A stretch of DNA of 64,000 nucleotides from contig CM064417.1 in NCBI GenBank assembly GCA_032690845.1, positions 15,220,501 through 15,284,500 on the forward strand, written 5' to 3'. This DNA is from Eleusine coracana subsp. coracana (taxonomy: Eukaryota > Streptophyta > Magnoliopsida > Poales > Poaceae). Positions within the stretch are counted from its first letter, which is position 1. Every line of letters begins with the position of its first letter. Positions 35,124 to 46,887 of this stretch are shown piece by piece. Position numbers and translations under genes: made by a program. The notes beneath the pieces were generated by a model. It saw only the letters and a list, made by a program, of their open reading frames with translations. It made no database searches and was not told the DNA's origin.

Positions 35124-36579
35124 TGTAAGCTTCATGACCATTGATGATTAGATCCCCAAGGTATGAATGTTTTGGTTATAGATGACAACTATGAAATTGC
35201 GGGCTAATATCTACATGAGTGTTATCTATGCAGGAATCATCTCTAAACTCTATTACAAATCACATGGATGATGGTTGCCTTGGCGATGGATGACAATGGC
35301 CATAGACATGAAGGCTTATAAGTTTGATGGAGTCCAAAGGTTGATGAAGATGGATCAAAGCTAAGGACAAGCTATGGAACAAGTGTTGGGAACACTTGTC
35401 TAGTTGTTAGGGCTTTGAGTCTATAGGAAAAACCGGACTATCAAGGGGGTCTAGGTCATGTCTCTTAGGTGATGTGCATGGATGCTCAGTAAAATCATAG
35501 GCACTAGGTGGCAGTGAAGAAGCTAATGAGCTGTTCAGAGAAGCCGAGAAACGAAGTCAAGTGAGGACGAGAAGTTTTAGCTTCTGGACATAGTGACCGG
35601 ACAGAGGGATCACTGGAGGCTGGACTATATGGTCACTAGGAGGATAGGAATTCTAGAGAAAAGACTCATCGAGGAAACTGCCAAAGTTGAAGTCTGCAGA
35701 GAACGGACGGTCTGGTCTGTACAAGTCAACTCTGGGCAGTGAGCAAGTGATTCTAGAAATGTTTTTGCAATAGAGAGAGAAACGGACTGAACGGTCTGGT
35801 CAACTGACCATACGGTCCGGTCAGTAGGAGTCAGCAGAGGGGCAGAGCCGTTGGAGCTGAAGACTATAGTGACCGGACAGTCCGGTCAGTATGCCCAGAA
35901 TGTTGATTTTATGGAGGAAAGACTAGTTTGAGGTTGGAATCCTATATAACTTTGTTGCTGGGGTCTTGGAGACCTCTCTTGGCCGGTGGAAATACTTGGA
36001 GCATTTAGTGAGAGCCAAGAGGAAAAGAAGAGAGCACTAAGAGGAGATATTGCATGTCTTGAGAGTGCTAGTGAGAGTAACTTGAGCATTGATGCACATC
36101 TAATGCTAGGGTGTACTTGAGGGTGTGATCTAGGTTGTTACTCTTGGTCTATGGTGTGACCTAGACCGGTTAGGTGTTGGTGATCAAGCCTATCGTGATC
36201 GGTTGTGAAGGTCGTCACACGTTTGTACCCGGTTTGAGCCCGTCGGTGAAAGGGGCATTGCTAGTGAGCACCCGTGTCGGCTCGGAGAGTCCGACAAGTT
36301 CTCGAGGGACGCGAGCTTGTGCCTTGGTGGCAGCGGTGACGCGCACCTTGTCTTTACTTCGGGAGTGATTGCGGGCTCGTGGGCGAGAACTCCACATTGG
36401 TGACGAGAGGGCTGGGATTCCGGTGGGAGTGGTCCAACGAGGAGCATGTGTAGGGTCTTGGCCTACTAGAATTGTTTGGTTGTAACGATTACTAGGTTCT
36501 AGTAGTGTAAATTGATGTATTCGGGTTTGTGGTCGGCTTACCGATTCACCCCCCTCTTGGTATGCCTTCGGTCCTTACA
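35124..36579 (+). mobile_element. 3' LTR of element A
   Basis: The 1456 bp are bounded by TGTAAG...CTTACA and directly follow a PPT. TATATAAC is at 35943. Compared with the 5' LTR it has many substitutions and a deletion of about 165 bp near 36437, where GGTCCAACGAGGAG joins CATGTGTAGGGTC. Considerable age is likely. Confidence 0.88.
35585..35905. repeat. Palindrome cluster in the 3' LTR of A
   Basis: Units include GTGACCGGACAGTCCGGTCA (about 35870, near-perfect), ACGGACGGTCTGGTCTG and GACCATACGGTCCGGTCAG. All lie upstream of the TATA at 35943. Confidence 0.8.
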
Positions 36580-37815
36580 ACTAGAGATGCGTCGGCACGT
36601 AACCCGAATAAGAAAGGCAGCCCGAGTACGCCCTGACATGGTTTTAACCGGGCTCGGGTCTGCCCGCGGCATGGTGCGGGGTGTGCTACGGGTTAATCCT
36701 AGGCCCGTAGCGTAGCATGTCGACATGCAGCTCAGCTCGGAAAGGGTGTCAACCCGCTAAGACGTCAATAGACTGTAGCCCAACGTGGTAGCGCTCCTAG
36801 CCCACCTAGCGAAAACGCCCCCATGCTCGCATAGCCGCACACGCCTCCTAGGCCCCCTAGGCCCCTCAGGTGCCCAACCTTGCTTGCCGCGTTGTGCCGC
36901 ACCCTCCCTCTCCTCTGTCCCAGGCGGTCGACCGCTGTCGCCTCCCTCTGCTTTGCCCCTGGTGGCCACGGCTTGCTCGTTCTCCCTCCCGACCGTCGCC
37001 CCCTCCCTTTGCTCTGACCACGGCCCTCTCCCTCTCCTCTCGCCAGCCCAAGGTAGTTTTATTTAAAAAAAAACTTATAATAAACTTATGAAGCGTAGAT
37101 TTAGAATTAGAATTACAATTCATCCTCAAATCAATGGTAGCAACAGAGTTTAATGCACCATAATCAAATATATGGGCATGGTTGTTATAAAAGTCTGGTA
37201 TTTCCTCCAAATGTAGTTATTAGCTATTGAGGGAGTAGTATTCTTTTATGACGATGACATCGAACTAACATTTAGAATTACAATTGACGACATCAAACTA
37301 AAATGAGATGAAAAGTTTTCTCATTTTAAAAGACGCTTAATGATAACAACTTTTAACAATACTATCTTTGTTACATATTACTTATAGGTAGAAATAAACC
37401 GAGAAGTAGAGAGATAGAGATAAAAATATATTGAGATGAGAAAAAGATGTATTAGACCAGTCTCAATGTACTTTTTTATTATACTATTTTAAAAACAGTT
37501 TTTAGATAAATAAGCCACATCCTTTCATCCTGATGAAAGGCGTCTCACATAGATAAAAGAAAACCTTCTCTCTCTCTTCGTAATTATCATATCATATCAG
37601 TAAAAAAATACATATAAAGAATCATTAACACATAAGATCAAAATGTTTGTGTGATACTCATTGTTATTATTTCGTTATTGTTAGGATAAAAAGGTACATA
37701 ACAAAACTATTTTTCTTGCCTTAATACCATCAATTAAAAAACCAATTAACTCCGGAGCATATGTATATGTCCTTCAATTTGCTCCTTCAGAATTCTCTGT
37801 TTTTATTAGCTGGTA
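36580..37815. other. Spacer between element A and the SAR1 promoter MITE
   Basis: ACTAG at 36580 is the likely right target-site copy. A GC-rich repeat-like block (36590-37050) contains CCCGAGTACGCCC- and GGCTCGGGTCTGCCC-type words. AT-rich DNA follows. A possible MITE end, AGACCAGTCTCAATGTAC, is near 37455. No supported gene is present. Confidence 0.45.
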
Positions 37816-38018
37816 CTACCTTCGTTTTAGAATATAAGTATTTATTGACTTTTCAGAATTATATTTGACCACTTGTTTTATTTAATTTTTTTAAAATATA
37901 AAAATAAATATATTAAATTTAAAATATATGTAATGATAAATCAGAATATAAAAAATAACTAATATTTTAAAAATAATTTTAAAAAGTTAACAAATACTTA
38001 CATTTGAAACGGAAGGAG
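37816..38018. mobile_element. Stowaway MITE upstream of SAR1
   Basis: The ends CTACCTTCGTTTTAGAATAT and, in reverse complement, CTCCTTCCGTTTCAAATGTA are Stowaway-type inverted repeats (consensus CTCCCTCCGTTTC). TA dinucleotides at 37814-37815 and 38019-38020 are the target duplication. The 203-bp AT-rich interior is non-coding. Confidence 0.88.
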
Positions 38019-38344
38019 TATATTATGGTGAAGTCGGACCCACTTGCAGTGACACGCCAATGCACCTGCACTTGCGTCGTTCGTCACGCCGTAGCCCCAC
38101 CAGTTAATTGTCTTATTGACCCTTCCCAACCCCAACCAAACAAGGAGACAGAGAAGACGCGCACCACAAAACGCAGAGATTCAGATCCACCTGCCCGCGT
38201 CCTCCTCTCCTCCTCGGTTTCCTCTCCCACCACCCACCCACCAGATCCCGTCGGTCTCGGCGGCCGTGCCCGTGGGAGGTCCGAAGAGCGGTAGCAGGAA
38301 GAGGCGCAGGTTGTGACCCTTGAGGAGAGGAGGCGGGCGACAAG

Positions 38345-40021
38345 ATGTTCCTGTGGGACTGGATCTACGGGGTGCTCGCCTCTCTCGGGCTGTGGCAGAA
38401 GGAGGCCAAGATCCTCTTCCTCGGCCTCGACAACGCCGGGAAGACTACGCTGCTCCACATGCTCAAGGACGAGGTACCGTGCCGCCGGATCCGCGCCGCC
38501 TCTCCTCAGATCCGACGCCCGATCGGATCGACCCTGCTCATTTCTTCATGGCCTTCGATCTTTCTGACTCTCCCGCGTGTGCCTCTCTTTTGCAGCGATT
38601 GGTGCAGCACCAGCCGACGCAGCACCCGACGTCCGAGGAGCTCAGCATCGGCAAGATCAAGTTCAAGGCCTTTGACCTCGGTGGCCATCAGATCGCGCGC
38701 CGCGTCTGGAAGGACTACTACGCCAAGGTATTTCTCTGTTCCATTATTTCCTTCACACGCACTGCGCGGTCAGATCTCTTCGACGGCGTCAAAGCTTTGC
38801 ATGCTGCGCTGACTATTCAGGCGCTTCGTTTATTGAAAATTATGGCCGTTAAATCCATGAATGATGTCATAGGCTACAAAGGCTGTCTTTTTCTTTTCTT
38901 TTTGGTGATGTTAGAAAAACGTAGGGAAGTGGTGAATTACCAGAACTATGTTTAGGAATTTTCCACCTAATATAAATTTTGGGGAAATCAATAAGAGCTG
39001 TGAATCTGTGATATGGAAGCGATGTCATGTCAGTACGTGGTCGAAATTTCTGGGTCACTTGTGGTTGCTTAGGGGCTCTGTCAAAATGATCAGAGGGATT
39101 TTATAATCTTTTGTTTGTGGTTTGGGCTTGTTTGCATAGCGGGTACGCCAGGCCCTGAAGAAGAGAGAATATTTATAATGTCAATCGCTAAAACTTGCTC
39201 ATTGCACTGAATTTTTGTAAGTGACAGTATATTTACGTTCATATATAGTAATCAGCAAACCAGCACCTAAATAGATTTTGCAAACATGACAATACATTCC
39301 ATACCTCTAGTAATGCTTTTCCCCACATGTTTGTGTGCATGCCAGGATACTTTGATGGCTTATGTTGCTTTACTTTAGAGGCTTCCTCAACTAAATTGTT
39401 CTTATGCTCATTATTATATTACCATAAGTTATTTTCTGGTTCTCAGATACATCATTTATGTAGTCACTCCTTTGTTGCTCATGCTGCTATGTGTATACTT
39501 TTCCTAAACTGTTATTTATGCTCTACTTTGGTCCTTAATGTTTTTGTGAAATATTGAAATGATTGATTCAGCTGCCAACAAATTCATGTAGTTTTTTTTT
39601 TTTTTTTTTGCATAAGGGATTGATCTTATCAGTAGTCTATTGTTTTTTTTTTCCAGCAGGCTTTTAGATATTTGCCTGATTAATTTTCTTATCCTAACAG
39701 GTTGATGCTGTAGTATACCTAGTAGATGCATACGACAAGGAGCGCTTTGCTGAATCAAAAAAGGAGCTTGATGCTCTCCTTTCTGATGATTCCCTGGCCA
39801 ATGTTCCATTTCTCATCCTTGGCAACAAGATTGATATTCCATATGCTGCTTCTGAAGAGGAGTTGCGGTATCATCTAGGCCTTAGCAACTTCACAACCGG
39901 GAAGGGCAAGGTCAACCTAGGGGACTCCAACGTCCGGCCTCTTGAGGTTTTCATGTGCAGTGTTGTTCGCAAGATGGGCTATGGTGACGGCTTCAAGTGG
40001 GTCTCCCAGTACATCAAGTAG
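38345..40021 (+). CDS. SAR1: SAR1 small GTPase (COPII coat initiation), 3 exons
   Basis: SAR1 recruits Sec23/24 and Sec13/31 to ER exit sites when GTP-bound. Exons 38345-38473, 38596-38727 and 39701-40021 join in phase to 193 residues plus TAG, the usual plant SAR1 length. The amphipathic N-terminus MFLWDWIYGVLASLG replaces the myristoylation site of ARFs. P-loop GLDNAGKT is at 27-34, switch II DLGGHQ at 70-75 (catalytic-region His74) and NKID at 129-132. The C-terminus KWVSQYIK is typical. All motifs are intact. Intron 2 is about 970 bp and contains a T18 tract (39592-39609). The 5' UTR is GC-rich. A Stowaway MITE ends 326 bp before the start codon. Confidence 0.97.
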
Positions 40022-40342
40022 AGCCCTTGACGTGGCGCATGCTCAGCCCAGCAACATTTTGCCTTGTTATTTGTTCTGGTGGGTTGTTTGTCACGACAGT
40101 GATGATCATCATGACGGTATCAAGGGGTATGAAGAGAAAACAGTGCTTAACATCGGGGAACATGTTGAAGCCAAACAATTTGTTATGTCAAACTCCTAAA
40201 ATTCTTTTGCTTTTCCATAGGATGTTTACTGAGGACTTAATGGCGATGGATTATATGATTATTGGTTTCTTAAATTATGTCTTATGTTTACTTGTTGATG
40301 CTAAATAGTATTTTACATTTTCAATGTACGTGTCTATCTTTT

Positions 40343-40348
40343 AATAAA
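40343..40348 (+). terminator. AATAAA polyadenylation signal of SAR1
   Basis: A canonical AATAAA lies about 320 nt after the stop codon in T-rich sequence. A 3' UTR of that size is plausible. Confidence 0.55.
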
Positions 40349-41675
40349 ATTTTCATGGGTTTCCATCTGGTCTTCCTCAAGATAACGTACACTCACGGAC
40401 CTACCCATTGCTCTACAGTAAACATAAAGGTTAAGTGGTAATTGCGGTGTCAGATGGCTCAGTTTACAGAGTTGAACAGCATGTCTAATTCTTTATGTGT
40501 CATTGAAAATTACATTGTTCCCTTATAAACAAATTATAACTTTCCTTCTATGTTATTATATTAAATTATATATATTTTATGTGCTATTTTTTATATTTAC
40601 CTTTTAAATTATTGTTAAATATGATGGAAAAGACCAATATACCCTTAAGATGAAATCTAGCAAATTATCTTAAATTTTTGTTGGTTGTATCATAATAAAA
40701 AGTAAGTGGTTATTTTGACTTTTGGTACATTTTTAATACCAGTATTGTAATAAAAATCAAAAATTTATTATATTCATTTGGGAATTCATCCATAGTTTTA
40801 TAAATAGTATTTCTGAAATTTTCTAAATTTTGTCTTAAGGATAAATTTGTTTTTTGTATCATAATTTAACAACCAAATAGATAAAATAGCAAAAATAACA
40901 CATAAAGGATTGGAAATTTGAAATGATGGTATGTAAAGTAAGTTATAATTTTGGATGTTTCATAAGAGATTGATATAAGTTTTGATGATGTAGAAGGAAT
41001 TTGCTCTAAAATAAAACGAGAAACCAACCAAAGAATGAAAATTCATCGGTGACGAAGCAACAAATGAAAGAAAGGATGGATCAACTCAAATCCCACCGTT
41101 GATTGAAACAATGCACGTTACAAGTAGCAGTAGTTAAAACGATTACAACTTTGAAGTTCCATGCTTTTTTTTCTACGCAATTACTTGACAGTGACCAATG
41201 CTGAAAATGATTATCATGGAAATCCAATATTATTATCAATTCTAGTGAAGATAAAAAAATAAGTCTGATTTGACATCTACATTAGTTACATATTAATAAT
41301 TATTTATATCCTTGTCAAGGTTAAAACTGAACAGAATGGGCCTTCTAACCTTGCCTGATAGTAGTGTTGTCTAAATGAGCCATGTCAAGCGCTAGAAGCA
41401 TGAAATTTCCGGCACAGTCCAAACGATTTGTTTCATTTCATGTCAGGGCTGGCACAACCCGAGGCTATGGGCCTTGTTTAGACGGACGGGGCAGCACGAG
41501 CATGATCCGTTTAGCCATCGGCCAACGAAGCACACTGTAGACTCAGTTAGACACGATCCAAAAATATTTATTATGTATTAATATATATATATATATATGT
41601 TTTACTAGTTACTAGATTGACATAGTGATAAAACAACTTAGTTCAATCTACAAGTTTTGAATCTTATTTGCCACC
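40349..41675. other. AT-rich spacer between SAR1 and Copia element B
   Basis: No gene is seen. Near 41440-41540 is a GC-richer repeat-like block (GGGCCTTGTTTAGACGGACG). An (AT)n microsatellite occupies about 41579-41598. Confidence 0.45.
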
Positions 41676-43486
41676 TGTAAGGATCATGACCATTGAGGTC
41701 ACCCTGAGGTATGAATGTTTTCGTGATAAATGACAAATATAAAATGTGACAATGACCATAAGTATGAAGCTTGATGAGTTTGATGGAGTCCAAAGATTGA
41801 TGAAGATAGATCAAGGCTAAGGACAAGCTATGGAGCAAGTGTTGGGAACACTTGTCTAGTTATTAGCGCTTTAAGTCCATAGGAAAAACCGGACTATCAA
41901 GGGGTCTAGGTCATGTCTCTTAAGTTACGCTAGTAGGCGATGTGCATGAATGCTCAGTGAAATCATATGCACTAGATGACAGTAGAGAAGCGAAGGAGCT
42001 GTTCGAAAAAGCCAGAAGACGAAGTCAAGCGAGGACGAGAAGTTTCAGCTTCTGGACAGAGTGACCGGACAGAGAGATCAATGGAGACCAGACTGTACGG
42101 TCACTAGACGATGAGAGAGGAGTCAGCAAAGAATCTGTCTGTGCTGGAGTATGTAGAGACCGGACGGTCCGATCTGTATGGTTCAGCGCAGGGCAGAGAG
42201 GAAGCGGCTATGAAAATATTTCTGTAATGGAGAGAGAAACGGACTGAATAGTCCGGTCAGCTGACCGTACGGTCTGGTCAGTTCAAGGATCAGCAGTGGG
42301 CAGGGCCGTTGGAGCTGGATTTGCAGTGACGGGACTGTCCGGTCAAGTAGTGACCGGACAGTCCGGTTAGTACACTCAGAAGACTGATTTCGTGGAGCAA
42401 CGACTAGTTTGAGATTGGAAGCCTATATAACTTTGTTGTTGGGGTCTTGGAGACCTCTCTTGGCCAATGGAATTGCTTGGAGCATTTGATGAGAGTTAAG
42501 AGGAAAAGAGAAGAGCACTAGGAGAAAATATTGCATATCTTAAGAGTGTTAGTGAGAGTAACTTGAGCATCTTGCACATCTAAGGCTAGAATGTTCTTGA
42601 GGGTGTGATCTAGGTTGTTACTCTTGGTCTATGGTGAGGCCTAGACCGGTTAGGTGTCGGTGATCGAGCCTATCATGATCGATTGTGAAATCCGTCACAT
42701 GTTTATACCCGGTTTGAGCCCGCCGATGAACGGGGCATCAATAGTGAGCGCCCGTGTCGGCTCGGGGAGTCTGGCTAGTTCTCGAGGAAGGCGAGCTTGT
42801 GCCTTGGTGGCAGTGGTGATGCAACTGTGTCTTCACTCCGGGAGTGATTGCAGGCTCATGTGTGAGAACTCCACTTAGTGGCGGGAGGGACTGGAACTCC
42901 GGTAGGAGTGGTCCAACGAGGAGTAGGGGAAGGCGCCGTCCTTCCGAGACCTCGGGAAAAAATCATGAGCCATCTCTTACTCTACTCCTTAGTATGATGC
43001 TTTACTTTCCGTATTTACATACCGTGCTATTCATGCTTGTGTTCTTAACTTGCTCTAGTTGACTACCTTGTAGACTTGCATGAATATGCTTCTTTACTTA
43101 CTAGTTGTGCTTAGTTTCTGCATTTGATCACTAGCATATATAGGAGTTGCTTTGGCTTGATTGAACCCTAGTATGTATTATGCCACTTATGCTTGTATGC
43201 TTACATTGTACTTGATTTAGTAGACTTGCATGTGTAGGACTTCTTGCTAGCTAGTTGTGTGCTTCCGCGAATCTTTGATTACTAGTTTTCATAGAAGTTG
43301 TATTGCTTTGTGTGATCTACTAGTATGCTTTGGTTGTTGTTGCTTTCATAGTTTCTTTATCTTGCTAGTGTGATCACCACTAGAATTGTGATAGGAGTTG
43401 TTCTGAGTGTTTGGTTTTAGGAATTGGCAAATTTGGTACATAGTGCGAGTTCCCAATTCACCCCCCTCGATCACTCGGTCCTTTTA
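41676..43486 (+). mobile_element. 5' LTR of Copia element B
   Basis: It begins TGTAAGGATCATGACCATTG and ends TCGGTCCTTTTA two bases before a PBS. The first about 1.3 kb matches element A LTRs, including palindromes (42055-42375) and the TATA at 42424. After about 42960 the sequence differs from A, although U5 again has TTCACCCCCCTCGATC. It is longer than A's LTRs (1.8 kb). Confidence 0.82.
42055..42375. repeat. Palindrome cluster in the LTR of B
   Basis: Units include GAGACCGGACGGTCCGATCTG, GACCGTACGGTCTGGTCAG and GTGACCGGACAGTCCGGTTAG, all upstream of the TATA at 42424. Confidence 0.8.
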
Positions 43487-43488
43487 AG

Positions 43489-43501
43489 TGGTATCAGAGC
43501 C
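43489..43501 (+). other. Primer-binding site of element B
   Basis: An exact TGGTATCAGAGCC, complementary to the 3' end of initiator tRNA-Met, lies two bases after the LTR end. Confidence 0.92.
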
Positions 43502-43554
43502 AAGTGCTCATCATAGGGATTAACCGCCTTGAGTAGTAACCGTATTGAGTTGGG

Positions 43555-44202
43555 ATGTCATACCATTCGAGGCCGGGTCATGGCTCATGGAAGGATTGCT
43601 TGAAAAGCTACCTAAATGCCATGATTCCGGATGAGTTGATGGATACTCTTGTGGACTTTGCTAATACCTTTACCGATGATCATATGTATGATGATAATGA
43701 TTATTGTGTGATTGTGCCTTGTTCTAGTGAGTGCCTAGATTCTTTTAGTGATAACTTGATAGGTTGCTCTACTAGTGTGCCTAATGTGATGTTTGATGAT
43801 GATGTTTCTCTTGATCTTGCTTGCTTCACTAGCATGACTAGGATTGATGATAGTGTGCCTCTTGATCTTGCTAGTGATTCACTTGTTGAGGAGTTCTTTG
43901 CCTTCCATGCTAATGATAATGAGAACTTACTTGACTCTCTTATTCGCTTGCAAGGTATTATAGGCAAGATTGAAGCAAATGAAGAATCTATCAAGCTTCC
44001 CAAGATCATGATAGTCGAGAAGATCCTCACCTTGCTTCCTAGCAGCAAGCTCCTCTACATCACCCTTGATCTCATCATGGAGAAGGATCTCTCCATCGAG
44101 GATGAAATTGGGTTGCTGTTCGAGGATGAGGAGATCATTACAAGCTTGGCCAGGAAGATGACATTCAAGGCAAACAATGAAGCATCTTCAAGCAAAGGGT
44201 AA
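43555..44202 (+). pseudogene. Element B first ORF, gag position, 215 residues, unlike gag of A
   Basis: An ATG 54 bp after the PBS opens a clean 215-codon frame, the longest intact one in B. The product is acidic and Asp/Ser/Leu-rich with a short internal repeat (VSLDLACFTSM and VPLDLASDSLV). A helical segment follows (LIRLQGIIGKIEANEESIKL), and then DLSIEDEIGLLFEDEEIITS. By position it should be the N-terminal part of gag, but I recognise no UBN2 core or zinc knuckle and it does not match A or E. It may be a rearranged or captured segment. It could still be translatable, but the element downstream is dead. Confidence 0.5.
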
Positions 44203-45041
44203 GAAGTAGCTTCGAGCTCAAACTTCTTTGATCCCTCCACGAGATTGTCTGGCAACAACTTTTACCACCCCTTCGGATCAAGACCTACACCAAGCTCATA
44301 ATCAAACGCTTAGTCAAACTCTACCTCAAGTGTCATTCCAAGATCTACTCCAAGCACTTCAGGTGTACCACGTGTTGGTGTGAGAGATGCTCATGCGATC
44401 TCCTGAGATGATCGACCTCACTACTACGGCTGCGGCGCCTTCACCTCCTCCACCACATGATCGACTTTAGCATCTTCGTCGAGCTCACCAACAGGATCTC
44501 TTCTTTCAATTTAATGAATTTGTGAGGAATCTGGATGATGATCTTTGTGAGACTCTCTTGAGCATTTATGATTTTATGTGCAGCATAAACTCTTTTAGAG
44601 GTCTTTGAAGGATCCCATCATATGAAGTGATTGATAGGCTCTTCTTGCAAATCACAACTCCTAAGAGGAGTTTCTTACTTGAGGAGGTAATCAGCAGAAG
44701 GCATGAGCTCTCAATTGAGAGGGCAATGAAGATGATACTTGCGCTCCACTCACAAGTTGGGAGCACGTCACTGGCCTGTATGATCCTCCCGACTACTACA
44801 TCACCCTCGACAATTTGCACATGGGGGATGGTCATGGACAATAGAGGTATCGTGCTCCCAACTATCCTATAAGTTGAAGACTTCATGAAGGGATTGCAAG
44901 GATTCCTAACTATGAGGATGGTCTCATTCGACGTGATGAGGTTAGTACAAGTCAATTGAGCAATGCTTTGGATAGTAACTCATCTTCCTCTAGTGCTTGT
45001 TTTATGGCTACCACCAGGGTCAACTACAAGAGTGAAGGTAC
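44203..45041 (+). pseudogene. Degenerate gag C-terminal and linker region of element B
   Basis: Short open stretches are separated by stops in all frames (SSNFFDPSTRLSGNNFYHPF, then around 44990 SSSSACFMATTRVNYKSEG). It sits between the first ORF and the protease. No zinc knuckle was identified. Confidence 0.45.
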
Positions 45042-46887
45042 TCATTAGTTCTTGACAGTGGGTGCACCCAACATATGACCGGAAAGCCAACCATATTCAC
45101 CAACATTGATGAAAACAAAGACAGTGAAAAGGTGACTTTTGGGGATAACTCAAAAGAGAGAGTTAGAGGATCAGGCAAGGTGACCATTACTGAGGATCTC
45201 CATCTCTCCAAGGTCTTTCTTATGGAAACCCTCAACTTCAACCTCTTGTCTATTGGTCAACTCTGTGACAAGGGATTGAAGTGCACATTTGATGAGGATG
45301 GTGCTTTGATTGAGAATGCAAAGAAAGGGCTAGTATTTCATGGAGTGAAACATGGGAACTTGTATGCCACGGACTTCAAATCAAGCAACATGCCACCAAG
45401 TACTTGCCTATTCACTAAGGCAACAAAGGGATGACTGTGGCATAGTAGACTAGCACATGTTGGAACGAATCAACTCAGAAAAGTGGTCAAGAGGAATCTA
45501 GTTGAAGGAATCAGGAATGTCACCTTTGAGAAGGACAAACTGTGTAGTGCTTGTCAGGTTGGAAAGCAAGTTGCATCATCTCACTCCATCAAGTCATTCA
45601 TGTCTACATCTCGTCCTCTAGAGCTCTTGCATATGGACTTGTTTGGGCCAACACATTACAAGAGTCTAGGAGGGAACCTATATTGCTTCGTGATTGTGGA
45701 TGACTTCACAAGATACACTTGGACTTTCTTTCTTGTGGACAAGTCTCAAGCAAGTGACATCTTCAGGAAGTTTGCAAGAAGAGCAAAGAATGAATTCAAG
45801 ACTAGCATTATGAAGATAAGAAGTGACAATGGGACTGAGTTCAAGAATACAATAATGGAGAAATATTGTAACAACAAGAGGATCAAGCATGAATTCTCAG
45901 CTACATATACTCCCGAGTAGAATGGACTAGTGGAGAGGAAGAACAAGACACTCATCACCCTTGCTCGTATCATGTTCGATGAGTATGGAACTCATGAGAG
46001 ATTTTGGGCTGAAGCAATCAACACAGCTTGGTACACCTCAAACCGTGTATATCTCCACCGGTTGCTGAAGAAGACACCCTATGAGCTATTGGTTGGACAA
46101 AACCCGATGTTTCCTATTTTTTCAGGTCTTTAGCTGCACTTGCTATATTCTCAAGAAAAGGAGGAAACCCAAAAAATCTGAGAGCAGAACTGATGAAGGC
46201 ATTCTTGTTGAGTATTCAGGGACTTCTAAAGCATATCAGGTCTACAACTCAGCCACAGGATGTGTGGAAGAATCTTATGATGTGCAATTTGATGAGTCAA
46301 ATGATTCTCAGAAAGGAGATGAGTTTCATGAAGTGAATATTGGAGATGAGCCCATGAGGGAAGCCTTGAGAAACATGCCCGTGAGCGAGGTTTTACCCCA
46401 CGAGGCCAATGATGGTGATATTGATGAGTCCTCAACTCCACCACCTCAACCAACTTCTTCCTCCGAGGTGCAAGAACCAACCCAAGTTGCCATTGACACA
46501 CCCACTAGTTCCTCCCAAGATTCGTTGAGAGTGAATCCATCTACCCATAAGGAAACCCAAGAGAGAAGTGAGCCTCAAGCCTCCCCACATACTTCACCTC
46601 GAGCCACTTCTCCAAGCTCTTCACATGATACTTCTTCATCCACACCAAGCTCTAGTTCTAAGACAACAAAGCATATGAGTGATTCCCCCGCCTCACTAAG
46701 AATCCAAGACACTCATATCTCAAGAGAGTAAGCAATCCATAATGCACAAGATACTTCACCTAGAGCTCCTCCCACTCAAGAAGAACATCTTCCTAGACCC
46801 AAAGCCATCAACAAAAATCACTCACGTGACTTGATTATTGGAATTCCATCTCAAGGAGTGAGGAGAAGGAGAAATCAATACAAGCCT
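45042..46887 (+). pseudogene. Element B pol remnant: protease end, GAG-pre-integrase and integrase
   Basis: The sequence at 45045-45080 is a frameshifted Copia protease active-site region (LDSG-type). Next come a GAG-pre-integrase block near 45436 (LWHSRLAHVGTNQLRKVV with a C-x2-C, CSACQVGKQ) and an integrase core: HMDLFGPTHYKSLGG (first Asp), RSDNGTEFKN (second Asp) and NGLVERKNKTL (Glu). The linker follows (KAYQVYNSATGCVEESYDVQ) up to NHSRDLIIGIPSQGVRRRR. It is broken by TGA near 45433, TAG near 45918, TAG near 46132 and a frame change near 46110. RT and RNase H are absent because inverted LTR C joins at 46888. The DDE residues remain, but the product is not intact. Confidence 0.85.

Larger units (their letters stand above)
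16764..36579 (+). mobile_element. SIRE/Maximus-like Copia element A: gag plus second ORF, no pol, with nested insertions
   Basis: Boundaries are TGTAAG at 16764 and CTTACA at 36579. Flanks ACTAC and ACTAG match at four of five bases, consistent with a decayed 5-bp target duplication. Order: 5' LTR (split), PBS 22278, gag 22329-24320, non-coding spacer, second ORF 32207-34484, PPT 35110, 3' LTR 35124. No RT, RNase H or integrase motif was found in any frame. A solo LTR interrupts the 5' LTR, and a Gypsy LTR containing a Copia fragment interrupts the interior. Without the nested pieces it is about 10 kb. The lineage call rests on LTR/PBS/PPT layout, the coiled-coil-rich gag and the extra 3' ORF. 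Confidence 0.8.

Noticed and set aside
36770..37210. Overlapping GC-rich frames near 36.8-37.2 kb as a gene
   Set aside because: The frames are open on both strands because of composition. There are no splice structure, domains or conservation cues.
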